NCBI GenBank assembly: GCA_028698305.1
Contig: JAQVDN010000009.1
Coordinates: 1 to 40,770, forward strand
Direction of reading: 5' to 3'
Origin: Candidatus Altimarinota bacterium
Lineage (GTDB): Bacteria > Patescibacteriota > Gracilibacteria > BD1-5 > UBA6164
DNA length: 40,770 nucleotides
The position numbers and the translations under genes are program-made. Below the pieces are notes generated by a model that did no database searches, was not told where the DNA came from, and saw only the letters and a list, made by a program, of their open reading frames with translations. This document shows, one piece after another, positions 8,065-21,219 of this stretch (positions are counted from its first letter, which is position 1; every line of letters begins with the position of its first letter).

Positions 8065-11000
8065 ATGATAATATTAGAAAATCTTAATAAAATCTTAATA
8101 AATTGAGAAAAAATAAATGATTTATACTTAAATGACAAATACTATAGTTTTTTTATAAAAAACTATAGTATTTTATCGTTTGAAGAAAATTACAAACAAA
8201 CAGTATTTTTATATTTAAATGATAATTTGGATGATAAAAATATAAAAGAATTATTATTATCAAATTTAAAAATTGGAGAAAATATAAACTTAGAAGATGC
8301 TATTTTAAAAGAAATAAATTGAGGAAATATTTTTCACTTAGATAAGATATTTTTATATATAGATATAAAAAATAGATTTTGATATTTTACAATTAAAGAA
8401 GATAAAAAAGATACAAAAATTAAAACCAATAAATATTTAATTTCTTGAATTATAATTTGAATATTTATCATAATTATTTGAACTATTTTTAGTTTTAAAA
8501 ATACAAATACCCCTGAAATTAAAAAAGAAGAAATAAAAAACAATAAACAAAATATTTTTTCGATAAAATCTGAAACTAGTAATAAATTAACTAATAAGTG
8601 AAACAAATCTCTTGATGTTAAAATAATCTCTAAAGAAAAAGAATCAGGTTATCTTATGAATGATGAGGAAAAAAATAAAGAGAAAAATAAATTATTAGAT
8701 TTAAAAAATCAAAATCTTTATATTTTTGATAAAACTACAGATAAATTATGATACTTCATTTCAGATACTTCGACTTATAATTTATCATTAAATGTTTCAC
8801 TAGATTATGTTTCAAACCCAGACTATATTGTAAGAACTAAAAGTTATAAGCTAATATTACCCTACGGTTATAAGTTTGTAACTTCAAAATGATTAAATTA
8901 TTCAGTTAAATATAATTATTGATATTTCGAATATAATTGAAAATTAAATAGTAACTGAGTAATGCTATATGGAATATCAAAAATAACTGAAGATGATTAT
9001 AAAAAAGATACAAAATTATATAAACAAGTTTTAGTATATTGATCAAATAATGTATTTTATGCTTATAATTCTAATCATGAAGTTTGATATGAAAATTTAT
9101 CAGAAAAACTAAAATCCATAATTGATACTAAGTTAATTGAGAATTGAGGTGATAAATTAAAAACACTAATAGATTTTTATACTTTTATTAAAAATAAAAG
9201 ATATAATCCTTATCAGAAAAAAGAAGATTTAAGTCCTGATTTTATAGATTTCTTATATTCTAGTGATTGATTATATTGTGAATCAGCAAACGATTTATTT
9301 AGAGTTATTGCTAGTTATTTATGATTTCAAAATGAAAAAATAACTTGATTTTTATGAAGTGAAAATAAAAATTGAGTATGAGTAGTATGATGAGTATGAC
9401 ACCAGTGGACTGAGGTAAAAATTTTTGGTAAAGTATATTTTTTTGATGCCACTTCTTCAAATTGAAATGATTCATGAATAGATTTTGGATATAATAATTG
9501 AAATCAAAAAGATTTTTATGTAAATACAGATGAAGTTTCAAAAGTTGATTTATTATGAGATATAAAATCAAGAGTTAAAGAAGTATTTAAAAATAATATT
9601 TATGATAAAAATTTTGCTGAATATATAAATGATTATTTAGTAAATAATTTAGAACAAAAGCAAGATTTAGACAAAACTTATGAATATATAGTAAAAAACT
9701 GAATCGAAGATAATTTTTATAATAGTTGATATTTAAATAATGATGTAAATTTTATAAAAAAATATATTGATAAAACTAGAATCCCTCAACCTGAAAATAT
9801 AACTATTAATCAATTATCGCTTGATGATAATATAAACTATAAGGCAATATTTGATAATTGAAATGATTATTTTTTAAAATATCTTAATTGAGATATTCCA
9901 AATTGACTTATAAATACAATTTTAAATGATTGATGGAAATATCATTATGAAAATAATAGGATTATTATTCGTTCAATACTAATAGTAAGTTTTATATTAT
10001 TATCTTTATTTGTAATTTTAGTATGAAAATTTTTTAATATAAATTTTTTAAAATCAGCCTTTTATGTTCCGTCATCTATAATTTTAATATTAATGATATG
10101 AATCTGATTATGAAATATATACAACTTTTCAAATGATACTACCTTAATGATATTTATTTTAGTTATATTTATTTCATTTTTAATAATAAATTTAGTATTA
10201 TTTTATACAATTTTAGAAAATATATTTAAGGCAAAAAGATATTGATTATTTGTATTTAATATAATATTTCTATTATCTTTAATTTGGATAATATATTGTA
10301 TTTTTACTTGAATTATAACTACTAATTTTAAAGATTATTTTGATAATTTGGTTAATTCTACATATTGAGCTTTATGATTTTATAATTATTTTTGAAATAA
10401 ATTTTTTACTTATGTTAGTTGATTAAAGTATTATTTAATTTTTATACTATTTTTATTATTTATCATCTATTTCATACTTTTAAAATTAGATTCTATTGCA
10501 TTAAATAAATATTTTTCATCTAAAATTGATAAATTAATGTATGATATAAAAAAATCTTTAAATATTGATATTAATGATGAAATTATTCATATAAATAAAT
10601 TTTATAATTATTTTATATTTTTATTTTTACCAAAATATAAAATTAAATGATTTACACTTTTTGATTTCATAAAAAAGATACAATATCTTAAAAAACTAAA
10701 TAAGTTCTGAACTAACTTAAAAGATTATTATGATATAAATATTTCAAGTATATCTAAAAATATCTTAAAAAATTTCAAAATTAAGTATAAAACAACATAT
10801 AAAGAACAAATTATAAATACTTGAATTAGTAGAAAAGTTATTTCTCTATTAAAATCTAATTCGAAAAATAATACAATATTCAAATGATGAAAAGAGATTT
10901 CTTGATTTGAAGTATTAAATAATTCAAATTTTATAAATAAGATTGATATAAAAAAATCTATAAAAAAATGAATTGATATAGTTAAAATCTATAATACTAA

Positions 11001-11379
11001 TGAAGAAGATATTTCTACTGATGTATTAATAAATCCTTATATGATATATACAGATTTATTTATAGAGCAATTTAGTTTATTGCCAGATGCTATAAAAATA
11101 AATAAAGTTTATATAATTGATAATAACGGAGGAATTATTTTACATAAGAAATTATATTGAAAGAAAAAAGATTTATTTAAAATTTTAGATTTTTTCATTA
11201 AAGATGTAAAAATAGATTTTATTAATATCAAAACAAACTGAAATGATATTGATTATAATGATGTTAAATATAAGAATTTTGTTAATAAATTATATTTAAC
11301 ACAATTATGATTAAAAAATAATAATGCATTAAAAAACAAAAATAAACTTAAAAATTTATATTTTATTTGAATAATTTAA
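8065..11379 (+). CDS. Membrane protein with extracytoplasmic transglutaminase domain
   Basis: 1104 residues. A cytoplasmic N-terminal domain is followed by a transmembrane helix (about 124-146) and a large outer segment. This holds a transglutaminase-like Cys-His-Asp triad: C405 in LYCESAN, H446 in GHQWTEV, D461 in FFDAT. Several membrane helices follow (633 to about 820), then a C-terminal cytoplasmic region of about 280 residues that I do not recognise. Transglutaminase-fold proteins in bacteria are cysteine proteases or amide-modifying enzymes. The pairing of a membrane transglutaminase with MoxR is known from TgpA/DUF3488-MoxR-DUF58 loci, but domain order and size differ here. The MoxR gene starts 7 bp downstream. 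Confidence 0.8.
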
Positions 11380-11386
11380 ACTACTT

Positions 11387-12286
11387 ATGGTAAATATTGT
11401 TGATAACATATCTTTAGAAGAAAAATTAAAGTATATTCCTATTATTAAGGAAAATTTTAATAAACATATTAAATGACTCGCGGAAGCAAAAGATTATATA
11501 ATTAAATCTTTTCTTAATGGAGAGCATGTTATAGTTGAATGATATCCTTGAAATTGAAAAACAGATTTAGTAAATGTTTTTGCTCATAGTATTTGAGTTG
11601 ATATAAAAAGAATTCAATGAACGAATGATTTAATGCCACAAGATATTATATGATATATTTGAAAAGATTGAATATTTAAAAAATGACCTATTTTTACAAA
11701 TATCTTGATTGTTGATGAAATAAATAGAATACCATCAAAATCATTATCTTGACTAATATCTGCCATGGCTGAAAAGAAAATAGTTGATGATAATTGAAGT
11801 GTAATGAAATTACCAGATTTTTTTATGCTAGTTGCGACTCAAAATCCTTTAGATAATTCATGAGTTTATGAATTACCAGAAGCAATAAAAGATAGATTTT
11901 GAGTAAAAGTTTTGATTGAAAAACAGCAAAAAGTATTAAAAGAAATATATTTATCTAAAGAGAAAAATAGTATTATTTCTGACAAAATACTTGATAACAT
12001 TGAATTTATTTTTGATAATTTAGATCCAAGATTTTCAAAATTTGATATAATAAAAGAAAATATACTTGTTTGACCAAGTATAAGAGCATGATTACAATAT
12101 ATTCAATATATTAAAACAAATGCTTATTTAAATTGAAGAGATATAGTTATTTTAGATGATTTATTTAAAGATATAGTAAATGTTTTTGAGGATAAAATTG
12201 TTCCAAGAAATGATAATGTTATTGAATTATCATCAAAAGACATTTTGAAAAAATATGTAGAAGAAATTAAAAGTAAAATATCTTAA
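11387..12286 (+). CDS. MoxR-family AAA+ ATPase
   Basis: 299 residues, normal for MoxR. Walker A is GYPGNGKT (52-59), with all three glycines encoded by UGA. Walker B is ILIVDEINR (D110, E111), followed by sensor-like VATQNP and the helical lid (GPSIRAGLQYI). MoxR ATPases remodel or activate partner proteins, often with VWA or membrane partners. None of the neighbouring proteins is a recognisable VWA protein. The likely client is the membrane transglutaminase 7 bp upstream. The ATG at 11387 precedes the usual N-terminal helices. Confidence 0.92.
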
Positions 12287-12287
12287 G

Positions 12288-12313
12288 TTTATAAAAAAAT
12301 ATTTTTTTATAAA
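12288..12313. repeat. 26-bp perfect palindrome after moxR-like gene
   Basis: TTTATAAAAAAAT is followed directly by its reverse complement. With pure A/T pairing and no proper T tract after it, terminator function is doubtful; it may be a protein site or simple AT symmetry. Confidence 0.5.
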
Positions 12314-12391
12314 AGAATTTTAAAAAATTAATATAATAATTACTAATAACAAATCTTTGTTATGTTTTTAATTTTTTAATTATATTTTTTT

Positions 12392-12934
12392 ATGGATAAA
12401 GCTACTTTTAAAACTGCAAAGGCACAATTTTTAGAAAATTTACTTAATAATATCTTATCAGAAGTTGAGTACTATGAACAAAGAATACATATTTGTTTTA
12501 ATTGAGAAAAATTTTATATATATTCAACTCAATCAAAAAATAGTTTTGATAGATGAGTTAATTATATAGCATCATTAGATTTAGAAATTAATGAAGATTT
12601 AATTACATACGATGATTATTTTGAATTATTGTTAGATAATAATGAGGATATAACAGATTTAATTAAATCAAAAAATCTAGATTTAGAAAAAATTAAAGAT
12701 AATTTGAAAAAATTAATGAAAGATGATGAAATAGAATGATATACAATTATTGAAAAATTAAATGAGACTTTTCCATGATTCAATAAAGTATATGATGAAT
12801 ATGAGAAAAAATCTTACATAAATTATGTAATAGAAAGTATGTGATATAAATGATTTTCTCTTTGAGAATATATTGAAGAAGCGATTGAAAAAGTCAAAAA
12901 TCTTACATATGAAGAAGCTATGAGAGATATGTAA
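12392..12934 (+). CDS. Hypothetical acidic protein, 180 aa
   Basis: A soluble, strongly acidic protein with no recognised family and no signal peptide or membrane segment. It starts MDKATFKTAKAQFLENLLNNI and ends in a helical region. It lies 105 bp after the MoxR gene, so it may have its own promoter. It ends at a bidirectional hairpin shared with the convergent 103-aa gene. An adaptor or regulator role within the cluster is possible but unsupported. Confidence 0.7.
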
Positions 12935-12966
12935 AAAACTGAAGAATTCACTCTTCAGTTTTTTTA
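12933..12966. terminator. Bidirectional terminator between convergent genes
   Basis: ACTGAAGA (12938-12945) pairs with TCTTCAGT (12952-12959), flanked by an A run on the left and a T run on the right. It serves the 180-aa gene (plus) and, in the other direction, the 103-aa gene, whose stop codon is at its edge. Confidence 0.8.
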
Positions 12967-13275
12967 TGCTTCTAAAAAATATTTTCAAAATTCTTTAAAG
13001 AACTTTTTCTTTTCATCTTCATGAAAATGCTTTTGTCTTTTTTCGAACCATTGCATAATTTGGAAAATATCAACTATTTTTATATCTTCTCATAGTTTAT
13101 TTTCTCAATTAATAATATTACAAACATATGTATAGATAAAGTATTCTCAATTTTTTGTTTTATATAATAGTTCTGTTAATTCATCTAAATTTAGTTCAAG
13201 ATTATGAATTCAACAATTAGTAATTAATACAGCCTTATCTGTGTTGTAGATTCTTCATTTTATAATTTTTTCCAT
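12964..13275 (-). CDS. Hypothetical protein, 103 aa
   Basis: A small soluble protein, the only minus-strand gene inside the large plus-strand cluster. It begins MEKIIKGRIYNTDKAVLITN and contains a short strand-rich N-terminal half (NGEYFIYTYVCN). The C-terminal helix is highly charged (QWFEKRQKHFHEDEKKKFF). The N-terminal pattern (interpret a setting, then report tissue-like strands) does not let me assign a family. Its start faces the start of the 915-aa gene across 169 bp of AT-rich DNA, so the two may share a divergent regulatory region. Confidence 0.7.
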
Positions 13276-13429
13276 ATTTTAAGAAATTAAGTAATAATAG
13301 AAGTATTATATATAATGAAATTTTTATTTTTTAGGAAAAATGTGGATTTTTTATTAAAATGTTATTAGCTTTATAATTAGATTTTCTTGATTTTTTTCCT
13401 CAAAAACATATATTCATTTATATTAAAAA

Positions 13430-13435
13430 TATAAT
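13430..13435 (+). promoter_or_regulatory. Candidate -10 element, near-leaderless start
   Basis: A consensus TATAAT ends 9 bp before the ATG at 13445. If used, the transcript would start within a few bases of the start codon. No good -35 element is visible. Confidence 0.35.
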
Positions 13436-13444
13436 CTTAATTCT

Positions 13445-16192
13445 ATGAAAAAAATTACATTATTTTTATTTTTACTTTTTATATCTTTTTCTTTTGTTTA
13501 TTGAGCTAATATTGAAAACAGTGTTAGTAAGAATGTTGCAAATATTGAAAATACTTTAAAAAAATATCAAACAGATAATAATTATATTGATTATGATTAT
13601 AAAGATGTTTTTACATGAGAAAGTAATAATGACATTATTGATATAAATTTATATATTAAGAACTCTAAATGAGACATAATAAATTATAATTGAAATGTAA
13701 ATATTGAACCATTATATTTCTGAAATCATTTCACATTCTGAGAAATTCCAAAAGTTATAAAAATTAATAATTGAAAGTGAAATATTAAAATTCCAGTTAC
13801 TATGCTTAATCCTGAACCAGATGATATAAGTTGACTTTGATTACTTTTAAATTCTCAAAATAAAGATTTAATATGAAATATAGTAAATTTTGCTAGTGCA
13901 GTAAATTCTATAAATATAGATAATTATTTAGATAAATTAGTAGTTGAAAATACAAAGAATGATATAGATAATCTAAATAATAATATTTTAAATAATTCTG
14001 AATATACTCTATATAATCCAGAAAGACCAAATATTCACTGAAATAAATGATTTGAAATAAATGAAAATTGAGAATTTGTTATAGAATATGATAAATATTA
14101 TTATGAAAAATTACTAAAAGTTTATTGATGACAATGAATATTATGGTTTGATAAAAAATCAAGTTATAAGTATAATGTTAGTTTTAAAATTGAAAATAAG
14201 GGTAATTCAGTTTTTATTACTATTTTAAAAGATAATAAAATAATAGATATTTATAAGTACTATGCTAGTATAAATAATATTATTAATAATGAAAGTTCAA
14301 CTATAATACCAAATGCTTTTTTTTGAAATGTTTCAAGTTCTCTCAGAAGTGATATTTGAATGACTACTAAAACATATGAATATTATGATAAAAAACTTAT
14401 TAAATTATTATCAGAATTAAATATAAAATGATTATGAGAATTTTATAATGAGTATTCATTAGATGCTTATGAAACTGAAAAAATTTGAGAAAATTCAAAT
14501 ATTACTTATGAACAATTTAAAAATAACTCATCTTTTGATGGTGGGGTTTGATATATAATTAACTCAATAAATTGAAATAATATTAGATTTGTAATATCAA
14601 ATTTCTGAACTAATCTTATTGATAAGAAAAATAATTATTTAGAAAATAAATATAAAAAATATTATAAAGATTTATGAAATAACTATAAAGTATTTTCGTT
14701 TGATATAATTAGAAATGAAAAAGAAATAAAAAATTTTTTGATAGATAATATGTATTATGATTTACCAATTAGAGTTACTAAAAACCTATGAAGTCTTTAT
14801 TTAAAGAAAAATACTAATGATTTATACTATATATCACCTTTTACTAAAAATGATTTAGATAACTTATCATTTTCTTTAGTATTATTTAATGGAAAGGAAT
14901 TAGATGAAATAGATTGTAATATTTATGATAAAAATTGTAATATTTATGATAAAAATATTAAAAATATTCCAATTAATTACTTAAAGGAAAATTTAAAATA
15001 TGATGGTGAAAATGTATATGTAAATATAACAAATTTCTATGATCAATTAATTAAAAATCAGATTTTAAAATGATATAATTTTAAAAATATATCATCAATT
15101 TCAGTTAATTGAGATACTTTTGATTTTCCTTATAAAAAAGAAGATGATATCCTATCAATTACTTCAAAAATAGCATCTCCAAAAGATATTTCAACAAATC
15201 CATTTTTAGTAGGATTAAATATATTTTTAGCACTATTGTATTTATTTACTTTTTATTTTACTGCTCAATTATTTAATTCATATTTTGAAGAATTATCAAA
15301 CAAGAAAAATTGGAATGAAAAAATATCGAATTTCTTTTCAAAACTTACTATATTGCCAATACTTCAATTTTGAAGATTTTTAAACTTTTTATATAAAAAA
15401 ATTAAATTCAATTTTTGAATTAAAATCAATAATAAAATATGAGATTTTCTAAAAAAATATGAGCATAAAATCTTTATAATTCTTTGTTTTATTATTCTTT
15501 GAATTATAGGACAAATAGTGGTTGATGATTTTGATATATTTTCTTTAGAGTGATGGTATGTAATAGGAATAATGATTTTTGTATTAGCATTTATCACATT
15601 ATTTAAAGATATGCTTTTGTATATTTTAAATAAAAAAACAGAGAAAGATAATCTAAAAATAGAAGTTATTCCAGTATGATATATTGTAGCTTTTATAGTA
15701 GCTTTATTTTGAAGAACTATATGAATGATTCCATGAGTAATGTTTTGAAGTGTTGTAAAAGTTGATGCAAAATCTGATGCTACTTCTGAAAAATTAGCAA
15801 AACCAAGTTTGTTGTTTAAAATATTAATGACTTCATTTACTATTTGAGTTATTTGTTGGTTATTAACTATTTTATTTGATTCAAATACATTTGTTTATAA
15901 ATTTTTAATGGTAACTTATTTTTGACTTGTTAATGACGTATTTTTTGCATTATTACCATTTTGAATGTTATGGTGAGTTTATATTTTAAAAGACAAAACA
16001 ATAAAAATAAAATGGTTTATTTTTACATTTATCGTATTTTTATTTTTACTTCATACAATCATAAATCCTGAATGAGACTTAAATAAAATATTAAAATTTG
16101 ATTGAAATTTTCTTATTTTAGTTTCAATATTATTTTTCTGGATACTAATAACTACCATTTCTTATTTTTATATAAAACCTAAAAAAGCATAA
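13445..16192 (+). CDS. Large secreted/membrane protein, 915 aa
   Basis: A signal peptide (residues 1-19, ending VYGA) leads into about 570 residues of strand-rich extracytoplasmic sequence. At least six membrane helices follow (about 585 onward), including a motif reading FGRTIGMIPGVMFGS. The C-terminus is a hydrophobic pair of helices ending in KPKKA. No catalytic motif is recognised. It contains a perfect 21-nt tandem duplication (14915-14956) coding CNIYDKN twice. The patatin gene starts 1 bp after its stop, so translation of the two is probably coupled. By size and topology it could be a surface receptor, channel or scaffold for the other cluster proteins. Confidence 0.75.
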
Positions 16193-16193
16193 T

Positions 16194-17069
16194 ATGAAAA
16201 ATAGTAATATCTGACTTGTTTTTTCTTGATGATGAGTAAACTGATTTGTTTATGTATGAGTTATAAAATATTTACAAGAAAAATGAATTACTCCAAAAGT
16301 AGTTTGATGAACTTCTGTTTGATCAGTTTTTGCTTCTCTAGTTTCAGCTTGATATACTTGGGAAGAATTATATGAATATTCATTAAATCTTGAGAAAAGA
16401 ATAAAAACTATCAAAGATGTAAATTGGTGATCAATATCAAAATCAACTCTAAAATTTGATTTTAATAATACAAATTGACTTTTAAAGTGAGAAAAGATTT
16501 ATAATGAAATTAAGACTTTACTTGAAAATAAAAATATTAAAACTTTTTCAGACTTAAAAATTCCATATTATCTTCATATAGTAAATATAAATACTTGAAA
16601 AGATTATTGTGTAGATTCTTTAGATAAAAATAATAAAGATAAAAATTTAATTGATTATATAAGAGCTTCTATATCAATTCCATGAATTTTTAAACCTCAT
16701 GAAATAGATTGAGAATATTATGTTGATGGATGACTTAAATCAAATTATCCAATTTTATCATCTGCTAAAATTTGTAAAAATAATGATATAGTTTTGGATA
16801 AAATTGTAAACATAAGTATAATGGAAGACTTTTCAAGACATGATAATTATCAAAATGAAAGTTTTATAGAAATTTTACTTAGAAGTATTTCAATTTCTAT
16901 TCAAGATCAATATGAATCTGATACTAAACTTTTTAAAGAAAGACATCAAGATATTGAACTTGTTAATATTGAAATAAAAAAAATATTTAAAAATTCGCTT
17001 CTTACTGCAAAAATATCTCAGGCTATTGATTATTGATATAATGAAATAAAAAAACATTTAGAAAATTAA
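16194..17069 (+). CDS. Patatin-like phospholipase
   Basis: 291 residues with the patatin fold signatures: oxyanion-hole GGGVNG (12-17), nucleophile elbow GGTSVGS with Ser41, and the dyad aspartate D178 in YYVDGGLKSNYP. Nearly all these glycines are UGA codons. No signal peptide is visible, so the enzyme should act from the cytoplasm on the inner leaflet, or be released by other means. Family members hydrolyse phospholipid acyl chains. In several anti-phage systems, patatin-like effectors (for example CapV in CBASS) destroy the cell membrane, but no cyclase is seen here. It lies 1 bp after the 915-aa membrane protein gene and 8 bp before the MFS gene. Confidence 0.92.
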
Positions 17070-17077
17070 TTTAAAAT

Positions 17078-18253
17078 ATGAAACATAAAAATTTACTTAT
17101 TATTCTATGACTTGTTTTAGTTTGGACATTATTTTTTTCAATTTTTCAATATTTTATTTGGTGAATGTATAAATCAGAAATTATTACATTACAATTCATA
17201 GCTTGATATATGAGTTTTTGATGAATAATTGCTTATATTATTTGATGAGTAATTTATGAAATATTAAAAGAAAAAAAATATCATATTTTTATTATTTTAC
17301 CTCTTATTTTAGTTATAATTTCATTATTTTTATTAAAAAATCCAAATAATATAATTATTTGAATAATCAGTTTATTATCTGGTTTTTATTATTGAATGTG
17401 GATGGTTTTGAGAAATATTTTAGTTTCAAATGAAATAAGTAATTCAAGTTTTTCAGATACAAAAATAAATGGTTTTGTTAATATATGATTTACAAGTTCT
17501 ATTATAATATGATCTATTTTATGATGATATTTAAGTGAAGTTTTAAACATAAAATGAGCTTTTTTTATAATATGATTACTCTGAATATGACTTTTAATAT
17601 GACTATTTTTAGAAGTAAAATATTTTTTTTCAGATAATAAAAACTTGTTTCAAAAACTTATTCATTTTAAAAGTGATTTTAAACTAAATTTTTTAAATAT
17701 TTGAAAGAAATATTTTAGTATAATGTTTATTCCAGCAATTATTATTACACTTGTTACAATTTTATTTCAAAAGGTTATAGAATACAATGTAACTCAATTA
17801 TGAATTGCTTTATCAAGTGCAACATTTTTATTATTATATTCTGCAATTTGAGCTATTTTATGAAATATTATCACAATGAAGTTAAGATGATCTAGATGGA
17901 TTATATTTTCTATAATCATCTCTTTATTTTCTTTAAATATAATAATTTTTCCATTATTTATGGATAATTTTTTTTATACTAAAGTACTTGTATTTACTGC
18001 TTGAATTTTATTTTGAATAAGTTTCAATTTATCAGAATCATATTTTTTAAAACAATTGTCTACAGAAGAAAATAAATCTTTTTGATCAAGTTTTTATTGA
18101 ATGACAACAAATATAGTTATGTGAATAATTATGTTTATAATATTTTTCTTATCAATGTATTTTAGTTATAGTGTTATTTTTATAATCATCGGTATTTGTT
18201 TTTTAGTTATTTGATTTATGCCTTTGCTTAAGTTTAAGAAAGAGAGGTTATAG
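17078..18253 (+). CDS. MFS-type membrane transporter
   Basis: 391 residues, almost wholly hydrophobic, with roughly 11-12 membrane helices, two halves and a charged middle loop (about 185-205, KSDFKLNF). This is the architecture of the major facilitator superfamily. The segment TSSIIIGSILGGYLSEVLN before helix 5 is typical of the family. The substrate cannot be inferred. The gene starts 8 bp after the patatin gene, so a lipid-related or lysophospholipid export role is conceivable. TAG stop. Confidence 0.8.
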
Positions 18254-18262
18254 TTATAAATA

Positions 18263-18291
18263 TTGACTAATTTTGTAAAAACTTATATACT
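18263..18291 (+). promoter_or_regulatory. Sigma-70-type promoter inside the cluster
   Basis: TTGACT (18263-18268), a 17-bp spacer and TATACT (18286-18291) start 9 bp after the MFS stop codon. The predicted start near 18298 gives a 23-nt leader for the 305-aa gene. It probably drives the last three genes independently. Confidence 0.65.
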
Positions 18292-18320
18292 TGTAAAAAT
18301 TTATTTTTAATTTAAAATTT

Positions 18321-19238
18321 ATGAACAAACTAAAATATATTTTATGAATTATTTTTATATTTTTTATTTTTATACAAACTTGCATCTGATATGATTTATC
18401 AGCGAAACTAAAAAAGCAAATTGATGTTTTGGTTGATAAAAAAGTAAATGAAAAAAATGCTCCAAAAATTTTAAAAAAGATAGAAAATATTGATAAAACA
18501 AAGTTTAGTGAATCTAAAAAAGAAGCATATAATTATATTTCTAAAAAAGTTGAAGAAAAATTAGAAAAACAAAAAACTATTTCTGGAAGTATTTTGCAAA
18601 ATTCAAATTCTTGAAGTAATATTATACAAAATAATGATTTAAAAACTGAAAATACAAATAAAAATACAACTCAAATAAATTATAATGATATAAAATATCA
18701 AACAAAAGTAGATAATTCTTATTGAAAATGACTAAATTTTATTGACTCTACAAAAATAAAAGAAGATTGAAAAGTTTTATTTAACTGACATTGGTATTTT
18801 TTACAAAGTGATGAATATTATGAAGGAATGAATAAAAACAAAACTTCAATAAAAGTTGCTGGAAGTTTTTGAAATGACAAAAAAGTTTATAATACAGAGG
18901 AAAAATGATTTGTTTTTGTACAAAATGATTGATTTTCTTCTTCTAAATCTTGAAATATTCAAAAAAGAATAGATTTAATAAGATATAATGAAAATTTTTA
19001 TTTTCAGGATTTATTTTTAATTAAAGGATGGTCTTTAGAAGAAGCACCTGTCAAATTAGAAGATGTTTTTTCTTGAGTTTATTCATATAAAGAATTTTTA
19101 ACAATATCTAATTATATTTTAAAACAAAATAATTTATATAAAGATGATTTGACTATAAAAGAATATTTAAATTTAATTGCAAATATTTATAACAATATTA
19201 AAGTAAATCAATTTTTATCTACTTTAGATTTAAAATAA
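18321..19238 (+). CDS. Hypothetical exported protein, 305 aa
   Basis: An N-terminal signal or anchor helix (residues 6-20) ends at TCIG, so a lipoprotein-like cysteine is possible although the box is poor. Residues 33-90 form a Lys/Glu-rich coiled coil (VDKKVNEKNAPKILKKIE). A Ser/Asn/Thr-rich linker follows, then a folded C-terminal domain with FNGHWYFLQSDEYYEG and WSLEEAPVKLEDVF. No family is recognised. It lies 17 bp upstream of the second transglutaminase, and a structural or partner role for that enzyme is a reasonable guess. Confidence 0.7.
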
Positions 19239-19255
19239 TTTTTAACTTTATTTTT

Positions 19256-21199
19256 ATGAAAAAAACAAAATACTTTTTTTGAATAATATTACTTTTAATT
19301 TTAAATATTGATACTTTTTGATATGAGCAAAATGATATAGATACAATAAGTAAATCTGTAAAAACTTTTCAAACAATTGAATCTTCTTGAAAAATTGTTT
19401 GAAAAAATCAAGTTGTTGAATTTACATCCTATTATGAATTAACAGATAATAATATACAAAAATATTTCAATAAACATTCATTACTAAAAAATGAATGTTT
19501 ATTGAAAGTTATTAATAAAAATATTTATCGGATTACATTAAATTGATGTAAAATTTCTAATCAATATACAGTAAAAGAAATAATTGATAAAAATCTAAAT
19601 ATAGGATTATTCACAATAAATGATCCATTAGTTTGATTGGATGAAAACAATAATTATTTTGTTTATTCTTTAAATAAAACATATTATCCATGAGAGGATT
19701 TTACTTTAAGTTCTTTAATAAGTGAATCAGAAATAAAAGATACTTTGATTTTGAAAGAATGAGATATTTATAAACTTATAAAATTAGATCAATTTCAGAA
19801 AATAGAAATGTTTTCAAAAGATTTTTTGGAGAAAGAATATCCAGAATTAAATAATAAAGAATCATTAAAAGTTTTAGCTTTAATGTTTACAAATTATAAG
19901 GATTATATAAAGAATGATTTTCAAAATGTATTAAAAGAAATTAAATCAAAAAGTATAGAACTAACAAACTGAAAAAATTATGATGAAGATAAAATATTAG
20001 CTATTTACGATTGGATAACAAATAATATAACTTATGACATTAATACTTCAAAATATATTAAGTGAGAAATTTCAAGAGAAGAATTAGATAAAATAATAAA
20101 TTTGAGAGTCCAAACCTCAATATGAACTTTTAAAGATAAAATATGAGTTTGTGAATGAATAGCTAGTTTATTTCACCTAATGCTACAATTTGCTTGAGTA
20201 ACATGAAGTGAATACGAAGTTTGATGAGCTTATTCAAATAAATATATGCTTCATGCTTGGAATAAAGTATGAAATTATTATTTTGATGCTACTTATGATT
20301 TAAATTGACAAAAGAATTTCTATAAATTACCAAAAGATTTATTTTATACAAGCAGAGAAATAAATCTTTCTTATAAAGAAATAGAAGATAAAATTCTAAA
20401 AGATTATTCACAAAAGTTCAAAGAAAATTTAAGTCAATATGTATTAAATCATCCAAATGATAATTATGCTTTGTTATGACTAGTTAAAACTCCAACTTTT
20501 GATGAAATAAAAAATATACTTTGAAAATTATTAGAAATAAATGAATATTGACAATTTATTGATGAAAATTGAGAACAAAACAGATTTACTACAATTCAAA
20601 GTTACAAATTTTTAACTGAGAAAGAGTTAATAGAATCTTCAATACCATATTTACCATCACCAAAAAATTGGGCTTTATGAACAAAATGATGAAAATATCT
20701 TCTTATAGATTTATTAAATTCTCCAACAGAGAAAAATTTATACAAATGATGAAAACTAGAAGAAAGTAAAGTTTTTGATAATTTAATAAAAAGTACAAAT
20801 TCTTTTTCTTTATCAAATAAACCTATAGTCTTAGCTAATGTTTATAACCAACTAAGTATTACTAGTAATGAGATAAAGGTAGAAGAAACTTTAGAAAAAG
20901 ATACTTGAAAGCAAGTAGTAGATATTAAAAGTATTGATGAAAAATCTATAATAAAAACTGATACAAAAAATACTATTGAAAATTTTGATAAAAATAAATA
21001 TAAAAAATTACTTATTATTTCACAATTGAAGCTGAAAGAAGCAAAAAAAGAAAAATATGTAAATCAAATTAATAAAATTGTTTTATGAACTAAATATGAT
21101 AAATTGAAAAAAGTATTTACAAAATTACAAAAACTTAATAATAAAAATGATATTTTAAATTATCTTGAAGCAAAAATATATTTAGAGTTGAATAAATAA
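19256..21199 (+). CDS. Secreted transglutaminase-domain protein
   Basis: 647 residues. A signal peptide (residues 1-20) is followed by a strand-rich N-terminal region. The transglutaminase-like core includes YDWITNNITYD, KIGVCEG (Cys299), MLHAWNKV (His333) and YYFDATYD (Asp344), the expected Cys-His-Asp order and spacing. The C-terminal 300 residues are helical and charged, with no recognised domain. Such proteins act outside the membrane as cysteine proteases or cross-linkers. Together with the membrane-bound enzyme at 8065, the cluster encodes two different transglutaminases. It lies 21 bp before the small membrane protein gene. Confidence 0.88.
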
Positions 21200-21219
21200 T
21201 TCCTAATTTTCAAAAAATT

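Noticed and set aside
16194-17069. Patatin as CapV effector of a CBASS system
   Set aside because: No CD-NTase cyclase, Cap2 or Cap3-like gene is present nearby.
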